The notes beneath the pieces were generated by a model. That model saw only the letters and a list, made by a program, of their open reading frames with translations. It did not search any database and was not told the DNA's origin. DNA of 64,000 bases, from contig OX387205.1 in the NCBI GenBank assembly GCA_947561715.1, forward strand, positions 11,289,001 to 11,353,000, written 5' to 3'. The stretch comes from Ascidia mentula. Lineage: Eukaryota; Chordata; Ascidiacea; Phlebobranchia; Ascidiidae. Both the position numbers and the translations under genes were made by a program. Shown here one piece after another: positions 62,501 to 64,000 of this stretch. Within the stretch, counting starts at the first letter, position 1. Each line of letters opens with the position of its first letter.

Positions 62501-63645
62501 TAACGGTTTTATTTATTTTTTTCAGAATTCCGGTGTTGTATTTGTCAATTTTCAAACCGGAATTTCTTATAGGAGACCTGGTTTGTTGCAGAATATGTTG
62601 AAACCTGGCATTAAGAAATGAAATTTCGAGCTTCAGTTTGGTAGGTTGAAGAGGATTCGATCCATACTTATGCGCTTACTCGTTGCTTGGTTTGTTTACT
62701 GTTTTGGTGTATTTAAATATTACATCCTGTGGAAAAGGAATCAGTCGGCATATCACGTTTTCCTATCGATCGTGACCTAGGAAGTCAGAAAACTGTTGAC
62801 GACCTTTTAAATGTTGTTTTAGTGGAAGATATTGTTTGTGGTACTGCACGGTTTGTCGTAAATAACCATCGAAGTATCGCTACGGGAAAATAGACGGCAT
62901 TTCCTAGTAAGAAGCACAGCTTATATTTCATCCACAAAAGATGAAGCATAATGCATACTTCACCTTTATAGTTAAAAAAACGTCCAGTCGAATAACATAG
63001 AATTTTTGTACAAATGTTTCCATACTATTGCATATAAAGTTATGCATAGACAGAAGCTTCACATTGAACCAACCTTTGCATGAAAGTGGGATCCCGCCAA
63101 CGTAAAACGTTCCCTTGCGCAAGGCGATCTCCTGCAGAATAACCCCGAAACTGTAAACATCTCCCTTTTGTGTTCCACCTGCGTGTCGCCCAGATCCACG
63201 CAGAAGTTCCGGAGCGGTCCACAGTTTTTCTAAAGATGTTGGGATTTTGGTTATGATCAGAATTTCAGGCGCCATTAGGCATGAACAGCGCTAGGAAGTT
63301 TGTGTACATCTGTAATTGGATAAAGTGACCTATGTATTTCCTGGCTACAGCTGATGTATAACCAGCAGACCAGGCGTTCAAAATCCACACCAAGCGGCAA
63401 GTCATGACGCTATCGGTTCGTCAAACGGTCCTCAACACTATAACTCGTAATCGTGTAAAACAACACAAAAAAGGAAACCGACTCACTTTCCGAATATTTT
63501 TCCGACTCGTCGTAGGACGGTGAGCTTCGGAAGGATGATAGACCGTAATCCGTTATCTTCAACACGAAACGAGAATCAACGACGCAGTTGGTGGACTTGA
63601 GGTTGCCGTGCGAGTGGAGGGCGCTCCCGTGAAGAAAACACATGC
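59576..63645 (-). CDS. Receptor (particulate) guanylyl cyclase, natriuretic-peptide-receptor-like, 3' part
   Basis: Eight exons are seen: 63487-63645, 63074-63229, 62252-62420, 61426-61572, 61086-61278, 60721-60895, 60271-60369, 59576-59754. The extracellular domain, TM helix and start of the kinase-homology domain lie beyond the right edge. It makes cGMP from GTP at the membrane. The kinase-homology domain has HGNLKSTNC and DYG where active kinases have HRDLKxxN and DFG, so it is a pseudokinase, as in NPR-A/B. A helical linker ([19 protein letters not shown]) follows. The cyclase domain is complete: [11 protein letters not shown] and the second metal-site aspartate in [43 protein letters not shown], and [16 protein letters not shown] in KVET and C in PRYC are the GTP-selecting residues. 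All junctions keep frame. Confidence 0.94.
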
Positions 63646-64000
63646 CTGCCACAGTTCAAAAAAATCCTTGTAATCTGGCTTGTAATGCCTTGATGACATG
63701 CGGCGATTTCCTAGAAAGAGGGTACCCGAGTACAACTGGCGTTGTTGTTGTTGCTTGTTTCGAATCGTAATCGACATACCAGGCTTTTGTATGTTTCAAT
63801 GACGCATTTCTATTGTTCGGATTGTCGAGAGTTTACAATCATCGAACCGCTATTCAGTCAATAAAACCATACGGATATTTTTTATACTTGTTTTGAATTT
63901 TTACCCATCAAGTTTAGCCAAAAAAACGTACGGTTATTGGTTGTGCAAACTGTTAGCAAGAGAAAAAACAATATCGGGTTGTACTTGAAGAGAAACCACA
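63646..64000. other. Intron of the guanylyl cyclase gene
   Basis: From the acceptor (ACTGTGGCAG, just right of 63645) to the window edge I see no further exon of the kinase-homology domain. This is intron sequence upstream of the first visible exon. Confidence 0.55.

Noticed and set aside
1-64000. Bacterial-type features, CRISPR arrays or operons
   Set aside because: Spliced genes with chordate domains throughout. No short direct-repeat/spacer pattern other than the minisatellite.
1-64000. Retroviral, LTR or other virus-like elements
   Set aside because: No reverse transcriptase, integrase, capsid or envelope-like frame and no paired LTRs were recognised.

Overview
The window looks like compact, AT-rich chordate nuclear DNA, most likely from a tunicate and probably a Ciona-type ascidian. 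The reasons are: multi-exon genes with short GT-AG introns; a cytoplasmic intermediate filament gene with the short coil 1B typical of chordates; an ALK1/ALK2-type BMP/activin type I receptor; a natriuretic-peptide-receptor-like guanylyl cyclase; and small SINEs and MITEs inside introns. I used no database, so names rest on motifs and exon phase. Every multi-exon model below was built by hand from splice sites, and each keeps an open frame through all its junctions.

Layout. From 1 to about 19,200 there is a head-to-tail tandem array. Three units start at 1, 6220 and 11717, and a partial fourth starts at 17276; units are 5.5 to 6.2 kb. Each full unit carries one three-exon minus-strand gene for a small secreted protein: 4438-6177, 9885-11674 and 15456-17226. 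All three copies keep open frames, a signal peptide and identical splice phases. They differ sharply in one patch of exon 2 and in a two-cysteine C-terminal exon. A further minus-strand gene at 22424-23668 has the same architecture (a 77-bp signal-peptide exon, then phases 2 and 2). It encodes a peptide after an RKR site that resembles the glucagon/secretin/GHRH family.

From 28.5 to 35.3 kb there is an intermediate filament gene (minus, 10 coding exons, 530 residues). From 37.6 to 46.3 kb there is a plus-strand gene for a membrane-anchored ZP-domain protein with one EGF module (15 exons, 619 residues). From 47.1 to 52.8 kb there is a type I TGF-beta superfamily receptor of ALK1/ALK2 type (minus, 15 exons, 573 residues). 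At 56.1-57.0 kb there is a single-exon seven-helix receptor (plus). From 59.6 kb to the right edge lies the 3' half of a receptor guanylyl cyclase (minus), with a pseudokinase-type homology domain and a complete cyclase domain.

These are ordinary chordate genes with no obvious joint pathway. The unusual part is the left third, where a family of small secreted proteins or peptide precursors has expanded in tandem and diverged patchily. The remaining intergenic stretches hold MITEs, tRNA-derived SINE copies, a minisatellite and a few weak exon candidates.
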